A stretch of 24,346 nucleotides of DNA from Firmicutes bacterium CAG:194 (lineage in GTDB: Bacteria > Bacillota > Clostridia > Lachnospirales > Lachnospiraceae), in NCBI GenBank assembly GCA_000432915.1, contig HF995207.1, forward strand, positions 1-24,346. The letters are read 5' to 3'. The notes beneath the pieces are model-generated. The model was not told where the DNA came from. It saw nothing but the letters and a program-made list of their open reading frames with translations, and did not search any database. The position numbers and the translations under genes are program-made. Positions within the stretch are counted from its first letter, which is position 1. Every line of letters starts with the position of its first letter. Below, piece after piece: positions 22,021-24,346 of this stretch.

Positions 22021-22654
22021 CGATCGTTTTCTCCTCCCTGCCCCAAGCAGATGTCATCGCTTCTGTCAGATCCTTTTCATAGCTGCGCATAGACACCTCG
22101 ATCGGTGTCGGGTCCTGTGTGATCCGCCGCTTTCCGATGTGATTATAAAAAAGAATAATGCCAACCATAAGCCCGATGGAATAAGACATCTCCAGTATTG
22201 TACAGCCGGAGGATTTCTCACCCATGACAAGCTCGTATAACTGTCTGAACAGATCCGTTATGGAAATATCATTGTGAAATGCCATGATGGAAAACGCACC
22301 GCCCGCAAAGCATAAAAGTGCTACAAAGACAATCTTAAGCACCTGCCCGATCCTGTGCCACCTCGGTGCTTTTTCCTCCTGCACCCATTCCACCAGACAA
22401 TCCGTTTCTCCCAGCAGATGTACACAGCAGTCCGGGCAGGCCTTCCCAATACATTCCAGCACGTAAAGTGCTCCAATCACTTCGCGCTGCTTTCCCCTGC
22501 TCTTTTGTTTCCGCCGGAACTGATGGACAAACACCTCTTTAAGCCTTGTTTTTAAAGCATCTTTCCGGGTATAAATTTGTGCCACATCGTCCACGCGGAC
22601 AATATCCGCCTTCACCTGCACACTTTCCTTTAATACCACGTAAACATCTGTCAC
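22010..22654 (-). CDS. spoVAA: Stage V sporulation protein AA
   Basis: The 214-residue protein has a soluble N-terminal SpoVAA domain (1-105, VYVVLKESVQVKADIVRVDDVAQI) and two membrane helices. The Bacillus-like stretch FHNDISITDLFRQLYELVMGE is followed by EMSYSIGLMVGIILFYNHIGKRR and PTPIEVSMRSYEKDL. Length matches the roughly 206-residue Bacillus protein. It is the first gene of the spoVA run, with AAAGGTGA just before the ATG and a sigma-G-like promoter 27 nt further up. Expression in the forespore is expected from family knowledge. Confidence 0.94.
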   Translation of the reverse strand: MTDVYVVLKESVQVKADIVRVDDVAQIYTRKDALKTRLKEVFVHQFRRKQKSRGKQREVIGALYVLECIGKACPDCCVHLLGETDCLVEWVQEEKAPRWHRIGQVLKIVFVALLCFAGGAFSIMAFHNDISITDLFRQLYELVMGEKSSGCTILEMSYSIGLMVGIILFYNHIGKRRITQDPTPIEVSMRSYEKDLTEAMTSAWGREEKTIDVD

Positions 22655-22687
22655 CTTTTCTGCCTTCTTTCCGTTCCATAGATACTT

Positions 22688-22717
22688 TAGTTTGTGCAGC
22701 TAGTTGTGACTGTATAC
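22688..22717 (-). promoter_or_regulatory. Candidate sigma-G (forespore) promoter of the spoVA run
   Basis: On the minus strand, GTATAC (22717-22712) fits the GHATR -35 and CAAACTA (22694-22688) fits 6 of 7 of a CATACTA -10. The spacing is 17-18 nt, as for sigma-G. The expected start near 22681 lies 27 nt before spoVAA. In Bacillus the spoVA operon is sigma-G-dependent. Confidence 0.5.
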
Positions 22718-22740
22718 TTGAAATCACGGATGTATAACGA

Positions 22741-22775
22741 CAGAGACGAGATACGCACTGCGAATCTCGTCTCTG
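22741..22775 (-). terminator. Strong hairpin between the metal permease and spoVAA
   Basis: CAGAGACGAGAT (22741-22752) pairs perfectly with 22764-22775. The 11-nt loop contains CGC/GCG and could extend the stem. It lies 41 nt beyond the permease stop and just upstream of the sigma-G-like promoter. No T-run follows on the minus strand, so it may be a factor-assisted terminator or an insulating hairpin. Confidence 0.5.
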
Positions 22776-22815
22776 ATTAGCGGTCGTCAAATGCACCGCG
22801 CTATCTTTTTCTATA

Positions 22816-23679
22816 TTAAAAACTAATGCCAAGTGCTTTTACGAGACATCCTACCAAAAATCCGATCGCCCACAGAAGACCGATCACCTTCACATTCTCT
22901 AACGGACGCTTATTGACACGCAGCAGGATCAAAATACCGACACCAGCACCAACCAGAAGCCCTGCCAGAAGTGCTCCTTCTCCCAGCATGCCACCGAGAT
23001 AAAGCTGTGTCAGTGCGACAGAAACCGCACAGTTCGGGATCAGTCCAAGCAGTGATGCCAGCAGGATCACGCCATAGGATTCTCCGATCGTCACATATTC
23101 AATACCCGCCTGCCCGATATATGTCATAAAATAATTGATCACAAAAGTAATAACAATGATAAACAATAAAATCTGCAGACTGTGGCGAAGTGCTGACCGA
23201 AGCACGCCTTCTTCACAGTGACAATGCTCATGTTCACAAAGCTCATGAATATGATATTCTTTATCTTTGTCTTTCTTGAGCCAGTGTGCAACCGTATCGA
23301 TCAAAATACCTGCCACAATACCTGTGATGAGCTTTGCTCCCAAAATAGACAGGATCACATGCATCGGTACTTTTTCAGAAATCAGGATCGGAAGCATTTC
23401 ATCCGACGTTGATAAATAAACCGCGATCAGCGTACCCATTGAGATCACGCGGCCTGCAAACAAATTGGAAGCTGCTGCCGAAAATCCGCATTGTGGGAAC
23501 AGTCCCGTTACCGCTCCGATCACCGGTCCCAGCTTTCCTGACTTTTTCAGCCATGCCACTGACTTATCCCCTGCATGATGCTCCAAAAGCTCCATCGCAA
23601 TATAGGTCAGCAGTAAAAACGGAAATAACTTTGCTGCGTCAAGCAAAGTATCCAAAATTACATCTATTAACATTTCCAT
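22816..23679 (-). CDS. ArsP_2-type ten-helix metal permease (putative manganese or heavy-metal exporter)
   Basis: The 287-residue membrane protein has two related halves. The first has LFPQCGFSAAASNLFAGR (PQCGFS at 62-67). The second has LIPNCAVSVALTQLYLGG (PNCAVS at 215-220). Each is followed by a glycine-rich helix. The cytoplasmic loop between them (about 135-158) is rich in Lys, then His, Cys and Glu (HIHELCEHEHCHCEE), a likely metal-binding site. This fits the ArsP_2 family (PF11449), whose members are annotated as putative manganese or heavy-metal exporters. The substrate is not proven. GGAG lies 8 nt before the ATG. No yybP-ykoY manganese riboswitch is seen upstream. Confidence 0.83.
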   Translation of the reverse strand: MEMLIDVILDTLLDAAKLFPFLLLTYIAMELLEHHAGDKSVAWLKKSGKLGPVIGAVTGLFPQCGFSAAASNLFAGRVISMGTLIAVYLSTSDEMLPILISEKVPMHVILSILGAKLITGIVAGILIDTVAHWLKKDKDKEYHIHELCEHEHCHCEEGVLRSALRHSLQILLFIIVITFVINYFMTYIGQAGIEYVTIGESYGVILLASLLGLIPNCAVSVALTQLYLGGMLGEGALLAGLLVGAGVGILILLRVNKRPLENVKVIGLLWAIGFLVGCLVKALGISF

Positions 23680-23725
23680 ACAATATTACTCCATTCAAAT
23701 CCCGGCACAATCGCCATACGAAGCA

Positions 23726-23754
23726 ATAATAGCATAAAGTATTCCTTTTGAACA
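23726..23754 (-). promoter_or_regulatory. Candidate promoter of the metal permease gene
   Basis: On the minus strand, TGCTATTAT (23734-23726) is an extended -10. A weak -35, TGTTCA, lies 17 nt upstream. The predicted leader is about 40 nt with no recognisable metal riboswitch. Confidence 0.35.
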
Positions 23755-23812
23755 GATGGTATATTGGCAGATTTTAAGCCAATTTTGCCCTGTTTTATGT
23801 CAGATTTTACCA

Positions 23813-24292
23813 TTAAACATCCCACAGCTTCTGCTGCAGTTCTCCGATCAGATAGGAAACGCCTTTGTCAATCTGGTCATAGGTCAGCCCAAACTTTCCA
23901 CTGTACCACGGATCTGCAATATCGCCCGGTTCATCCGTAAAATCCAGCAGCCGATATACCTTGTGATCCGGATCAGAGCCCAGGATCCGCATCATATTGC
24001 GGATATTCATCTGTTCCATACCGATCAGATAGTCGTATTTCTCATAATCTTCCTTTACAAGCTGCACTGCCCGCTTTTGCCCACAGCTAATGCCATGCTT
24101 CGCAAGCTCAGCCCGCGCCGGCGGATACACCGGATTGCCTACTCCATCCCAGATCTCCTCCGAGCTTGTCGCGGCAGAAGCCACATAAAACTCCTCTTCC
24201 AGCCCCAGCTTGCGGAGCTGCTCCTTCATAATAAATTCTGCCATTGGGGAACGGCAGATGTTGCCGTGACAGATGAAAAGTACTTTAATCAT
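23813..24292 (-). CDS. Low-molecular-weight protein-tyrosine phosphatase
   Basis: The 159-residue enzyme has the P-loop VLFICHGNICRSPMAE at the N-terminus with nucleophile Cys8 and Arg14 (CX5R). The general acid Asp lies in DIADPWYSG. YLIGMEQMNIRNM is the family helix. The start is the ATG at 24292, with AAGGAG 10 nt upstream. A longer in-frame reading to 24337 adds 15 basic, polar residues not typical of the family. Such phosphatases act on tyrosine kinases of capsule synthesis or on protein arginine phosphate in Gram-positives. No partner kinase is in the window. It stops 133 nt before the permease. Confidence 0.95.
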   Translation of the reverse strand: MIKVLFICHGNICRSPMAEFIMKEQLRKLGLEEEFYVASAATSSEEIWDGVGNPVYPPARAELAKHGISCGQKRAVQLVKEDYEKYDYLIGMEQMNIRNMMRILGSDPDHKVYRLLDFTDEPGDIADPWYSGKFGLTYDQIDKGVSYLIGELQQKLWDV

Positions 24293-24346
24293 AGTTTTGT
24301 TTCTCCTTGATTTGTCCCGGAATGCCCCGTTTTGCAAGGGTTTCCG
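24293..24346. other. Right-edge sequence upstream of the phosphatase
   Basis: The last 54 bases hold the phosphatase ribosome site and then a GC-richer stretch. The phosphatase frame stays open on the minus strand to the window edge. No promoter motif is clear. It could be the end of an upstream gene or a repeat that continues beyond the window. Confidence 0.3.

Noticed and set aside
23680..23760. yybP-ykoY manganese riboswitch before the metal permease
   Set aside because: The leader is only about 40 nt and lacks the conserved loop sequences.

Overview
The window looks like chromosomal DNA of a spore-forming Clostridia species, most likely Lachnospiraceae. The pointers are a near-complete spoVA set, a DUF5721-type gene, a Clostridia-style arginine operon, AGGAGG ribosome binding sites, AT-rich promoters and moderate GC in coding DNA. 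There is no rRNA, tRNA, CRISPR array, transposase or phage gene. About 28 protein genes are visible, and most lie on the minus strand.

Positions 1-4650 (minus strand): a DNA-uptake cluster with signalling genes inside it. The order of transcription is comEA, OmpR-type response regulator, histidine kinase, GerMN lipoprotein, comEC (cut by the left edge). Positions 4647-5075 hold a small YdcZ-type membrane protein. Positions 5138-10144 (minus): an arginine operon argC, GNAT acetyltransferase, argB, argD, ending in an orphan solute-binding protein. argG (plus) is divergent from argC across a 250-bp AT-rich control region and is followed by a DUF1294 membrane protein.

Positions 11935-14340: an orphan LytTR regulator behind a hairpin-rich leader, a DegV protein and a DUF5721-type protein. 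Positions 14353-22654 contain the spoVA genes in two pieces. spoVAA-AB-AC-AD (22654 to 19708) sit behind a candidate sigma-G promoter. spoVAE lies 5 kb further on (14353-14709). Between them are a chemoreceptor, an HD-GYP protein with a degenerate GGDEF domain, a small overlapping gene and ridA (all minus), plus a DUF378 gene (plus). Positions 22816-24292 hold an ArsP_2-type ten-helix metal permease and a low-molecular-weight tyrosine phosphatase.

Four points stand out. First, the regulator-kinase-GerMN lipoprotein trio inside the com cluster matches the gene order of actinobacterial MtrAB-LpqB. Second, a GNAT enzyme sits between argC and argB, where argJ is often found. Third, several intergenic spacers carry tight palindromes with CTTG/CAAG cores, and two of these hairpins sit just upstream of near-identical ribosome binding sites. 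Fourth, the chemoreceptor leader has three copies of an 8-mer and a possible 29-codon ORF. All functions are read from motifs and context; no database search was run.
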